Part shown: in pieces, positions 1-6,086 of the stretch
Position numbering within the stretch: position 1 is the first letter of the stretch
Layout: the number at the start of each line of letters is the position of its first letter
Source: CAZFZT01 sp964523675
GTDB taxonomy: Bacteria; Planctomycetota; Phycisphaerae; Phycisphaerales; SM1A02
Direction of reading: 5' to 3'
Assembly (NCBI GenBank): GCA_964523675.1
Contig: CAZFZT010000117.1
Coordinates: forward strand, 1 to 7,212
DNA: 7,212 nucleotides
Position numbers and translations under genes: made by a program
Notes under the pieces: generated by a model
Told to the model about the DNA's origin: nothing
The model's database searches: none
The model's input: the letters and a program-made list of their open reading frames with translations, nothing else

Positions 1-189
1 AATGAATCTGCTCCAGAGGCGGTATGAGGTGCGGATGAATTCAAGCAGAATCGGCGTTTTTGCCGGTGCAGAGCGACAATTTCGATGGCTGCGTTGCCCC
101 TGTCGTGGACCGGCCCACCACGCCGAATCGGCAGTGCCTGCAGGGCCTTTCAGTCGCATGTTGCGGGCCAGCCGCTGCGACATCTGCGG

Positions 190-195
190 TATGAT
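190..195 (+). promoter_or_regulatory. possible -10 element ahead of the sigma-factor gene
   Basis: TATGAT matches the TATAAT consensus at five of six positions and lies 24 bases before the ATG at 220. There is no convincing -35 hexamer at normal spacing; TTGCGG at 161-166 is 23 bases away, which is too far. If used, transcription would begin near 202, so the leader would be almost only the hairpin at 201-218. This is weak evidence, because a five-of-six match can occur by chance. Confidence 0.2.
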
Positions 196-200
196 GGCTG

Positions 201-218
201 GCAGAAGGCGGCTTCTGC
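201..218 (+). promoter_or_regulatory. hairpin directly before the sigma-factor start codon
   Basis: Perfect inverted repeat: GCAGAAG (201-207), loop GCGG (208-211), CTTCTGC (212-218). It ends one base before the ATG at 220. The only Shine-Dalgarno-like stretch, AGAAGG (203-208), lies inside the left arm and loop, so folding would hide it. The arms are seen directly. A role in limiting translation of the sigma factor is inference. Confidence 0.4.
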
Positions 219-219
219 A

Positions 220-852
220 ATGAACAACGCACCGCGCGATGATTCAGCTCGGACGGGCGGCCACGAACCGGGTGATGTGACCGCGCTGCTCGCTTCAGCC
301 GCGGAGGGGTCGACGGCCGATCGCGATCGGCTGTTTCAGATCGTCTATGACGAACTGCGCATCATCGCCCGATCACATATGCGAGGCGAGCGAGCCGATC
401 ACACGCTTGACGCCACCGGGCTGGTCAACGAGTCGTATCTGCGCCTGTTTCGGATTGCCGGTGAGGCATCAGCTTCGCCCTTTGAGCATCGCCATGCTTT
501 TTTCAAAGCGGCGGCCACCGCGATGCGGCGCATTCTGATCGACCATGCTCGGGCAAGGGCGTCGCTCAAACGAGCGGGACCGGAAGGCAGGGCCGAGCGT
601 TGCATCAGCGCCGATCTGCTTGAAGCGTCGGTCAATGCAAATCCAGAAGATCTTTTGTCCCTCGATGAAGCAATTTCTCGCCTTGAAGGAGAGGACGAGC
701 GGGCCGCCGCCGTCGTCCGGCTTCGATTCTTCGGCGGAAGACAGATCGACGAGATTGCGGAGTTGTACGGCGTTTCGTCAAGAACCATCAAGCGCGACTG
801 GGAGTTTGCCCGGGCGCGGCTGCAGCAATTGCTCGAAGGCGAGGAGACATAA
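220..852 (+). CDS. ECF-type RNA polymerase sigma factor (Sigma70_ECF / TIGR02999-like)
   Basis: A 210-residue sigma-70 family protein that should direct RNA polymerase to a specific promoter set. Region 2 lies at about residues 35-112, including 'LDATGLVNESYLRL' and the stretch 'AMRRILIDHARARASLKR' typical of this subfamily. Region 4 lies at about 148-207, with a helix-turn-helix 'IDEIAELYGVSSRTIKRDW' for -35 recognition. The reading frame is open back to 85, but residues upstream of 220 (rich in W, R, P) show no family similarity, while the protein from 220 has about the usual length plus a short polar N-terminus, so ATG 220 is chosen. Ribosome binding is weak and lies in a hairpin. No anti-sigma factor gene is adjacent; instead a Ser/Thr kinase follows 158 bases downstream, a pairing known in planctomycetes, and the two are probably functionally linked. 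The regulated genes are unknown. Confidence 0.93.
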   Translation: MNNAPRDDSARTGGHEPGDVTALLASAAEGSTADRDRLFQIVYDELRIIARSHMRGERADHTLDATGLVNESYLRLFRIAGEASASPFEHRHAFFKAAATAMRRILIDHARARASLKRAGPEGRAERCISADLLEASVNANPEDLLSLDEAISRLEGEDERAAAVVRLRFFGGRQIDEIAELYGVSSRTIKRDWEFARARLQQLLEGEET

Positions 853-854
853 CC

Positions 855-884
855 GCAGGTGAACGCGGATGAATGCGGATGAGC
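855..884 (+). repeat. three tandem copies of a 10-bp unit
   Basis: Units GCAGGTGAAC, GCGGATGAAT and GCGGATGAGC follow each other with no gap, starting 3 bases after the sigma-factor stop codon. The exact unit GCGGATGAAT also occurs once upstream at 31-40. The pattern resembles short 'cgcggatgaa' type intergenic repeats that I associate with planctomycete and related genomes, but this was not checked against any genome. It overlaps the beginning of the small ORF at 873-1004, so the repeat may explain the clustered ATG codons there. Confidence 0.5.
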
Positions 885-1004
885 GATTCTGAGAAGTTCA
901 GTAGCCGCGTGCCGGAAGGCCGCGATTGGAATGCCGGGCGATGTGCGAGCAACGGCGGGCTCCCGCCACACGGCGATCTGGCTGGAGTGATTGCCTTGAA
1001 GTAA
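873..1004 (+). CDS. possible small ORF between sigma factor and kinase (43 aa, unknown)
   Basis: An open frame of 43 codons starts at ATG 873 (or ATG 879, giving 41) and ends at TAA 1002-1004. It begins 20 bases after the sigma-factor stop and ends 6 bases before the kinase ATG, in the same frame as the kinase. AGGTGA at 857-862 could serve as a ribosome binding site 10 bases before ATG 873. About two thirds of its codons end in G or C, roughly like coding sequence here, but the frame is short and this proves little. The product is polar, begins MRMSDSEKFSSRVPEG, has no signal peptide or membrane segment, and I do not recognise it. If translated, its termination could help ribosomes restart at the kinase, which has no good Shine-Dalgarno site of its own. 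It may equally be chance in a repeat-bearing spacer. Confidence 0.25.
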   Translation: MRMSDSEKFSSRVPEGRDWNAGRCASNGGLPPHGDLAGVIALK

Positions 1005-1010
1005 CCCTCA

Positions 1011-3767
1011 ATGACAGAAGAGCAGACCAGAATCAAAGAACTCTTCGGCATGGTGCTCGATGCTGAAGAGGAGGCGGCCTCGGGTGAGCCCAGCGCGAAC
1101 CCTGCGGAGGCGAACGCCGCGCTCGCAGCTGCTCCGCCGCATGTGCGCGACGCTGTGGACCGGCTGATGAAAGCCCACCGCCGAGCTCGTGGCGTCCTGC
1201 TTGAAGAGTCGCATTCCAGGATCGATCGGCCTTCTCTTGGTGGAGCGGCGGTTGGAGCAGGCCGTCCTCACGGCGCGAAGAGCGGTGGTATCGACGGCCC
1301 GCTCATGCAGCCACCACAGATCACGGGCTATGAAGTCGGCGAAGAACTCGGCCGCGGCGGCTTTGGCGTTGTCTATCGCGCGCGGCAACTGCACCCCGTC
1401 GAGCGGCCGGTCGCGATCAAGATTCTCCGAACGGAGTTCGCTTCGCAGGAGGCGGTGGCTCGATTTCGCGCAGAATCGCGCATGCTGGCGCGAATGAACC
1501 ATCCGGGAATCGCGCGGGTGCTTGACGCCGGCGTTGATGCGATGCACCGGCCGTTTGTCGCCATGGAGCTGATCGAAGGCCGGCCGATCGCTGCGTATTG
1601 CGAAGGAGCGAACCTTCCGGTGCGTCAGCGCGTGCGCCTGATGGCTGATGTGTGCCACGGCGTGCATCATGCGCATCAGCGGATGGTGATTCATCGCGAT
1701 CTCAAGCCGGCCAATATCCTTGTTGAACAAGTTGATGGGCAGGCCCGGCCGCGCGTCATTGACTTTGGCATTGCGAAGATCCTCGAAGAGGAGGGCAACG
1801 AAGCGCATACGATGACCGGTGCGCGGCTGGGCACGCCGAAGTACATGAGCCCGGAGCAGGCGGACGGCGCTGCGTTCGACGATGTACGCACCGATGTCTA
1901 TGCGCTTGGGGTGGTCCTTTGCGAAGTGTTGACCGGCATGGTGCCTCGCGATCGAAGCGGCCCTGCCAGCGGCAGCGGATCGCGAAACACGACCAGAGCG
2001 ACACGGCCGAGCGAACTTGCTGCCAAAGGCGATGGGGCAGTCGCCAGCCGTAGCAGCGAGCTGCGCGGCGATCTTGATCGAATTGTGCTCAAGGCCGTCG
2101 CCATCGAGCCGGAGCTGCGCTACGAGTCCGCCGCAGCGCTTGCCGAGGACCTGGAGCGCTATCTCGACGGCCGGCCAGTGCTTGCGACGCCGCCGAGCGT
2201 CATGTACCTCACGCGCAAGTTCATCGCACGAAACAAGTTCATCAGCGCTGCAGCGCTGCTCGCTGTGGTGTCGCTCATCGGCGGGACGGCCGCTGCGATG
2301 TATGGGATGAACCGGGCGAACGAGAGCCGGATCATTGCTGAGCAGCAGACCATTCGAGCGGAATACGAAGCGGTGGTCGCGACTGAGATCAACGAGTTCT
2401 GGCTGGACATCATCCGAAGAGGCAGTCCTTCGGAAGCGCGGCGTCCGGACCTGCAGGTGCGCGAAGCGCTTGACATGGCTGCGCCGAGTCTGGCCGATCA
2501 GATTCCGGACCCGCAAGTTCGCCGCCAGTTGCATACCACGTTCGCCAACGCATATCAGACACTGGGCGTGCGCGAAGCGCAGTTGCATCACGCTCGAGAG
2601 GCATGGGAACTCTGGGAGCAGTCGGACGAAACGGACGAGCTGGAACGGGTGACACTTCAAACCGCGCTCGGCGATGCGCTGGTCGAAATGCGCCGGCTCG
2701 ATGAGGCGCGGCCACTGCTCGCAGAGGCACGGGAAGTCTGCGAATCGGGCGATGGCGCGCTCAGGAAGCATCTGCCGCTTGTGCTGCAGACGCTTTCCCG
2801 CCTCGCCCATGCAGAAGGCGACCTTCCGCTGACGGAATCGCTTCTCGCTGAGGCGGTGGAAGTTGCAGAGGCAGAACTCGGGCCGCGCCATGTGCTGACG
2901 ATGGCGAACATCAAGCAGCTTGCGCTTGCGCAGGTGCAGGCCGGCCGCAATCAGGAGGCGCTTGAGCATCTTGAGCCGCTGCTGGAGATGCAGCGCGAGC
3001 AGCTCGGGCCGCGCCATCCGGAACTCATCAGCACACGAACAACGCTCGTTCATGTGCGGCAGAATCTCGGCCGGTATGACGAGGCGGAGCGCGATTATCT
3101 CGATCTGCTTGCGCTCGCTCCGCAGGTGCTCGGAGAAGACCACTACTACGTCACGATCCTCAAGAACAACTACGCAAGTCTGCTGCGCGAACTCAAGCGG
3201 CACGCAGAGGCCGAAGCGCTCTTTCGCGAGACCTATGAAGCGCGCCTGCGCACGGACGGCCCCGATCATCCAAGCACATTCCAATCCATGGTGAACCTCG
3301 CCATGTCGATGATCAGCCAGGGCATGTGGGAAGAGAGCGTGCCGCTTCTGCAACAGGCCGTTGATGGCCGCCAGCGCGTGCTCGGCCTCGATCACCCCGA
3401 CACGCTCAACGCGCAGCAGGTGCTTGCATCCGTCTATCACCGCACCGGCCGTCCGGAGGATGCTGTGACGCAGTTCGCGCTGCTTTTGGAGCAGTACCGC
3501 CAGGCATTTCCGCCCGGCCACATCCGCTTCGCGCCGCTGCTGCGCAACTACGGCCTCGCACTGGTTGATCTTGGCCGACACGAAGACGCCATGCCCTTGC
3601 TCATTGAGAGCTACGAAGTGCAGCACGCTGCAGCCGGCCCGGACCACCCGCAAACGCACCGGGCGATCGAGTTCATCTGCAGCACGCTCGCAGCTCTGGA
3701 TTCGCCGGACCACTATGCACAATGGTCTGAGCGCTGTGCTGCAAGCGGCCAGGCCGACTCCAGGTAA
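1011..3767 (+). CDS. membrane-anchored Ser/Thr protein kinase with TPR sensor domain
   Basis: A 918-residue Hanks-type (PknB-like) kinase. Residues 1-105 form a polar lead-in with a helical 'RIKELFGMVLDAEEE' start common in planctomycete kinases. The kinase domain is at about 107-387: glycine loop LGRGGFGVVY (113-122), ATP-binding Lys137 in VAIK, helix-C Glu155, catalytic HRDLKPAN with Asp230 and Asn235, DFG 251-253, SPE 280-282, and Asp295 in the TDVYALG motif. All catalytic residues are present, so it should be active; Thr267 and Thr269 in the activation loop are plausible phosphorylation sites. One hydrophobic span (about 410-430) follows, then a short helical linker (435-465) and a C-terminal array of kinesin-light-chain-type TPRs, with conserved His at 627, 669, 711, 753, 795, 837 and 879. 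Expected topology is kinase inside, TPRs outside, for protein binding. ATG 1011 is the first start after an in-frame TAA at 1002. It is likely co-expressed with the sigma-factor gene and ends at a strong terminator. Its substrate is unknown; the neighbouring sigma factor is a candidate. Confidence 0.95.
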   Translation: MTEEQTRIKELFGMVLDAEEEAASGEPSANPAEANAALAAAPPHVRDAVDRLMKAHRRARGVLLEESHSRIDRPSLGGAAVGAGRPHGAKSGGIDGPLMQPPQITGYEVGEELGRGGFGVVYRARQLHPVERPVAIKILRTEFASQEAVARFRAESRMLARMNHPGIARVLDAGVDAMHRPFVAMELIEGRPIAAYCEGANLPVRQRVRLMADVCHGVHHAHQRMVIHRDLKPANILVEQVDGQARPRVIDFGIAKILEEEGNEAHTMTGARLGTPKYMSPEQADGAAFDDVRTDVYALGVVLCEVLTGMVPRDRSGPASGSGSRNTTRATRPSELAAKGDGAVASRSSELRGDLDRIVLKAVAIEPELRYESAAALAEDLERYLDGRPVLATPPSVMYLTRKFIARNKFISAAALLAVVSLIGGTAAAMYGMNRANESRIIAEQQTIRAEYEAVVATEINEFWLDIIRRGSPSEARRPDLQVREALDMAAPSLADQIPDPQVRRQLHTTFANAYQTLGVREAQLHHAREAWELWEQSDETDELERVTLQTALGDALVEMRRLDEARPLLAEAREVCESGDGALRKHLPLVLQTLSRLAHAEGDLPLTESLLAEAVEVAEAELGPRHVLTMANIKQLALAQVQAGRNQEALEHLEPLLEMQREQLGPRHPELISTRTTLVHVRQNLGRYDEAERDYLDLLALAPQVLGEDHYYVTILKNNYASLLRELKRHAEAEALFRETYEARLRTDGPDHPSTFQSMVNLAMSMISQGMWEESVPLLQQAVDGRQRVLGLDHPDTLNAQQVLASVYHRTGRPEDAVTQFALLLEQYRQAFPPGHIRFAPLLRNYGLALVDLGRHEDAMPLLIESYEVQHAAAGPDHPQTHRAIEFICSTLAALDSPDHYAQWSERCAASGQADSR

Positions 3768-3807
3768 AGACCAAGCCGAAAGCAACGCTTGAGCCGTGAG
3801 CTCGAAT

Positions 3808-3840
3808 GCGGCGCGAAAATTCTCGCGCCGCTTTTTTCTT
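3808..3840 (+). terminator. intrinsic terminator after the kinase gene
   Basis: A perfect 9-bp GC-rich stem, GCGGCGCGA (3808-3816) with TCGCGCCGC (3823-3831), a 6-base loop, then six T (3832-3837) and CTT. It begins 41 bases after the kinase stop. There is no T-run on the opposite side, so it acts on + strand transcripts only. It separates the sigma-kinase unit from the exported protein gene, which must have its own promoter. Confidence 0.9.
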
Positions 3841-3884
3841 GCGCAGATCATGTCCCTTCATGGCCGTGGATTCCGCCTGTGTGG

Positions 3885-3900
3885 TTGACAGCACTTGACA
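3885..3900 (+). promoter_or_regulatory. two TTGACA hexamers, 10 bp apart, before the exported repeat protein gene
   Basis: TTGACA occurs at 3885-3890 and again at 3895-3900, separated by GCAC. Each is a perfect housekeeping -35 hexamer, but no -10-like hexamer lies at 16-18 bases from either, and the position would run into the Shine-Dalgarno site or start codon. A directly repeated site at one helical turn could instead bind a regulator. A promoter for this gene must lie between the terminator and 3909 if the terminator works. Function is uncertain. Confidence 0.35.
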
Positions 3901-3908
3901 TGCAACCC

Positions 3909-3914
3909 AAGGAG
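3909..3914 (+). promoter_or_regulatory. Shine-Dalgarno site AAGGAG that sets the start at 3922
   Basis: AAGGAG stands 7 bases before ATG 3922. The frame is open from an ATG at 3895, but that start lies upstream of this site and would place nine residues before a clear signal peptide. The site therefore decides for 3922. Confidence 0.8.
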
Positions 3915-3921
3915 AATCGTT

Positions 3922-5628
3922 ATGAAAATGCTCACGAAACTGTTCGCTCTGACCGGATCGCTCGCTTTGCTTTGGCCCGCCTCCGCTGATGTGTACACCT
4001 ACCGCACCGTCGTCAAGACCGGCGACACCGCGCCCGGCACCATCGGCGGCACCTTCACCGAGTTCGGCACCCCCAGCATCAACGCACTCGGCCAGGTCGC
4101 CTTCACCGGCAAGACCTCGGCTGTCCTCGGCAACAGCGGCATGTGGATGAAGTCCGGCAACGCGCCCGGCTCGCTTCACATGCTCGTTGGCACCAACTAC
4201 CCTGTGCCCGGCCAGCCGGCTGAGGTCCGCTTCGGTGACTTCGAGTTCTCCTTCTATCATCCGGTCCTCACCGATGCGGGCAACGTCGGCATTGCCGCTC
4301 CCGTCAAGGGACTTTTCCAGGATCAGGTCAACGGCATCTTCCGGCGCATTGACGGCACGCTGAGCACCGTTGCGCTGCCCGGTGATCCCGCGCCAGGCAT
4401 CGGCGGGGCCACGTTCGGTTCGCTGAGCAACCTTGTCAACATGAACGAGGGCAATCTCATGGCCTTCAAGGCGACCATCGCAGGCCAGAACGTCAACGAC
4501 AGCAACAACGAAGTCCTCTACATGCACTGGTTCGGCGGCCTCAACCTGCTCAAGCGAGAAGGACTTCCGGTCCCCGGCGTTCCCGGCGCAACCTTCGGCG
4601 GCACCAACACCTTCTACGTCCAGATCGGCAACAACGGCCGAGTCGCCTTCAACAGTCAACTGAACATCAACGGCGAGTCCGTCACCAGCCACTGGACCGG
4701 CTGGCCCGGCGCGCTCACCCTCATCGCCAAAGGCGGCGACGAAACGCCCATCGACAACCTCTACTACACCAACTACCAGCCGAGTCTCTCCGGCGGAGCC
4801 AATGCTGCCAACGGCTACGCGTTCGTCAACCCGTACGGCCAGAACGCTCCCGGCCTGTGGTATTACAACACCCAGACCCAAACGACCACCGACATCGCCT
4901 ACCTGGGCCAGATCATGGGCATCGGCGTGTACAACGCGCTCGACAGCCAATCCCTCTGCACTTCAGCGGACGGCACATCCACGTACCGCGCAGGATTCGT
5001 CGGCCCCGGCATCGACGATGACGAGAACTCCGCCTTCTTCCGTCGAACGCCCGGCCAACCCACCAGCATGCTGGCCCGCGAAGGCGATGCGCCGTACGGC
5101 TACTGGGCAGGCGTCGAGTTCGACGATCACCTGAGCGTGTTTAGCCCCATCGCCACCATCATCGATGACGCCAACCGCGCCTACTTCAAAGCACGGGTCC
5201 GCGGCCTCGGCGTCAACGACACCAACAACGAGGGCTTCTGGGCCGTCGATGAAGATGGCGAAGTTCACTTCGTCATCCGCAGAGGCCAGTGGATCACCCT
5301 CGAAGACGGCGTGTCCCGGCAGGTCCTGAGCTTCTACGTCTCGACCAGCACCGCCATGCACGCCGGCCGCAGACCCGGCGTCAACAACAACGGCGACATC
5401 GCCATGCGAGTCCACTTCACCGATGGCACCAGCGCTATCGTCGTCGCAGAACTGCCCAAGTGCATCGGCGACTTCAATAACGACGGCCAGATCGGCGTGC
5501 CCGACCTGCTCATCCTCCTCGCCTCATGGGGTCAGTGCATGCACTGCGATGAAGACCTCACCGGTGATGACACCGTCGGCGTGCCGGACCTGCTGCAATT
5601 GCTCGCCCTGTGGGGGCCGTGCCCATAA
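3922..5628 (+). CDS. exported tandem-repeat (NxxGxxAF-type) protein with C-terminal dockerin-like module
   Basis: A 568-residue exported protein of unknown function. It begins with a Sec signal peptide: basic MKMLTK, hydrophobic core, and an ASA site with likely cleavage after Ala22. The mature part holds eight units of about 60 residues. Each starts with a Gly/Pro turn like TGDTAPG (33-39), LPGDPAPG (152-159), REGLPVPG (212-219) or REGDAPYG (386-393), and has a second motif like NALGQVAF (54-61), IGNNGRVAF (235-243) or NNNGDIAM (488-495). This matches what I know as the NxxGxxAF tandem-repeat family; eight regular beta-rich units suggest a propeller-like fold (inference). The tail (514-568) has two EF-hand-like loops and 'LLxxLAxWG' helices, resembling the dockerin modules of planctomycete exported proteins. 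Excellent Shine-Dalgarno site at 3909. It is probably a single-gene unit, with a terminator before it and a hairpin after it. No catalytic motif is recognised; a surface or matrix role is possible. Confidence 0.9.
   Translation: MKMLTKLFALTGSLALLWPASADVYTYRTVVKTGDTAPGTIGGTFTEFGTPSINALGQVAFTGKTSAVLGNSGMWMKSGNAPGSLHMLVGTNYPVPGQPAEVRFGDFEFSFYHPVLTDAGNVGIAAPVKGLFQDQVNGIFRRIDGTLSTVALPGDPAPGIGGATFGSLSNLVNMNEGNLMAFKATIAGQNVNDSNNEVLYMHWFGGLNLLKREGLPVPGVPGATFGGTNTFYVQIGNNGRVAFNSQLNINGESVTSHWTGWPGALTLIAKGGDETPIDNLYYTNYQPSLSGGANAANGYAFVNPYGQNAPGLWYYNTQTQTTTDIAYLGQIMGIGVYNALDSQSLCTSADGTSTYRAGFVGPGIDDDENSAFFRRTPGQPTSMLAREGDAPYGYWAGVEFDDHLSVFSPIATIIDDANRAYFKARVRGLGVNDTNNEGFWAVDEDGEVHFVIRRGQWITLEDGVSRQVLSFYVSTSTAMHAGRRPGVNNNGDIAMRVHFTDGTSAIVVAELPKCIGDFNNDGQIGVPDLLILLASWGQCMHCDEDLTGDDTVGVPDLLQLLALWGPCP
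5461..5625 (+). other. dockerin-like module with two EF-hand loops (part of the exported repeat protein)
   Basis: Residues 514-568 form a duplicated unit. Loop 1 (517-528, DFNNDGQIGVPD) and loop 2 (545-556, DLTGDDTVGVPD) carry Asp at positions 1, 5 and 12 and Gly at 9, with Asn or Thr at 3, as expected for calcium binding. Each is followed by a leucine-rich helix ending in a WG pair (536-537 and 564-565). Cys514, Cys539, Cys542 and Cys567 flank the two loops and could form disulfides outside the cytoplasm. This is like type I dockerins, which bind cohesins, but no cohesin domain is seen in this window. The partner is unknown. Confidence 0.8.
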
Positions 5629-5669
5629 CGAGGATTGATCGCGAAGTCGTACACTATCACACGCTCATG

Positions 5670-5700
5670 CAGCCCTTTCCAATTTGGAAGGGGCTGTGTT
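5670..5700 (+). terminator. likely terminator hairpin after the exported repeat protein gene
   Basis: Arms at 5670-5680 and 5686-5696 pair over 11 bp with one G-U pair, around a 5-base AATTT loop, 41 bases after the stop codon. The tract after it (TGTTCAT) is only moderately T-rich, so termination may be partial. No T-run occurs on the opposite side. Confidence 0.55.
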
Positions 5701-5754
5701 CATATGAAGATCGGCGTATTGATGTGAGCTGGTCCGGGCAAAACCCGATTTCAT

Positions 5755-5783
5755 TTGACACCGTTCACATCTTGCCTCATGCT
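5755..5783 (+). promoter_or_regulatory. possible promoter for the beta-helix protein gene
   Basis: TTGACA (5755-5760) is a perfect -35 hexamer. At 17 bases the -10 candidate CATGCT (5778-5783) matches TATAAT at only three of six positions. It lies downstream of the hairpin at 5670-5696 and about 90 bases before the start codon, a sensible place for a promoter. The same TTGACA hexamer occurs twice before the previous gene. Confidence 0.3.
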
Positions 5784-5857
5784 CTAAGTGCCGGGCCACT
5801 CGGTTCCGGCCGGTCTTCCCTCCTGCCCCGAAGGGGGGCGCAATATGGGGGCAAGAC

Positions 5858-5862
5858 AGGAG
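5858..5862 (+). promoter_or_regulatory. Shine-Dalgarno site AGGAG for the start at 5871
   Basis: AGGAG lies 8 bases before ATG 5871. The reading frame is open from 5610, overlapping the previous gene's end, but this site and the signal peptide that begins at 5871 fix the start. CTCCTG at 5820-5825 could pair with CAGGAG at 5857-5862 and hide it; this is untested. Confidence 0.75.
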
Positions 5863-5870
5863 ATCCTGCA

Positions 5871-6086
5871 ATGAAGTTCAATGCTTCAACGAGATTCGGT
5901 AAGGGACCGGTCCGGCTGCTTGCGCTCACCCTGTGCATGGTTGCCGCCCGAGATGCCTTCGCGGCGAGGTGGTACGTCAAACATAACGCGACGCCGGAAG
6001 GTAACGGTCAATCATGGAGCACTGCGTTCAACGACCTGAACGATGCCCTTGAAAACCCCTCTCTCGACTTTGGAGATGAAATTTGG
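5871..6086 (+). CDS. exported beta-helix protein, N-terminal part (cut by assembly gap)
   Basis: Seventy-two codons run up to the gap. The protein starts with a signal peptide: basic N-region with R8, K11 and R15, a hydrophobic core LLALTLCMVAA, and likely cleavage after DAFA (Ala31). The mature part opens RWYVKHNATPEGNGQSW and then FNDLNDALENPSLDFGDEIW, the usual start of exported bacterial right-handed beta-helix proteins, where a 'GDEIWVAAG' strand begins the helix. The frame stops at the gap with a complete Trp codon. Normally it would continue as in 6097-7200, but the sequence after the gap repeats the end of this segment in a different version and is shifted in frame, so the link is not certain. 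A partial, probably real gene. Confidence 0.85.

Noticed and set aside
85..219. N-terminal extension of the sigma factor from ATG 85
   Set aside because: The extra 45 residues show no sigma-factor similarity and start without a ribosome binding site. The start at 220 gives about the normal length for the family.
2..223. Open frame of 73 codons whose TGA overlaps the sigma-factor ATG (ATGA)
   Set aside because: The overlap looks like coupling, but the product is extremely rich in arginine with scattered cysteines and no recognisable feature, and only about 60 percent of its codons end in G or C. I judge it non-coding.
954..967. GGCGG / CCGCC hairpin in the sigma-kinase spacer as a terminator
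   Set aside because: The stem is only 5 bp with a short loop and there is no T-tract after it. Such GC palindromes are expected by chance in this base composition.
1008..3851. Very long antisense open frame (947 codons) opposite the kinase gene
   Set aside because: Its codons are aligned with the sense codons, so its stops would need sense TTA, CTA or TCA codons. These are avoided in GC-rich genes, and the kinase simply has none. The antisense product has no recognisable domain, while the sense strand has a full kinase and TPRs.
3673..4950. Antisense open frame of 425 codons over the start of the exported repeat protein
   Set aside because: Same codon-aligned shadow effect. It crosses a terminator and two gene boundaries, and its product has no known motif, while the sense product has a signal peptide and regular repeats.
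5845..5874. Nine-codon leader ORF whose stop overlaps the beta-helix start at 5871
   Set aside because: It contains the Shine-Dalgarno site of the real gene and has no ribosome binding site of its own, so it is most likely chance.
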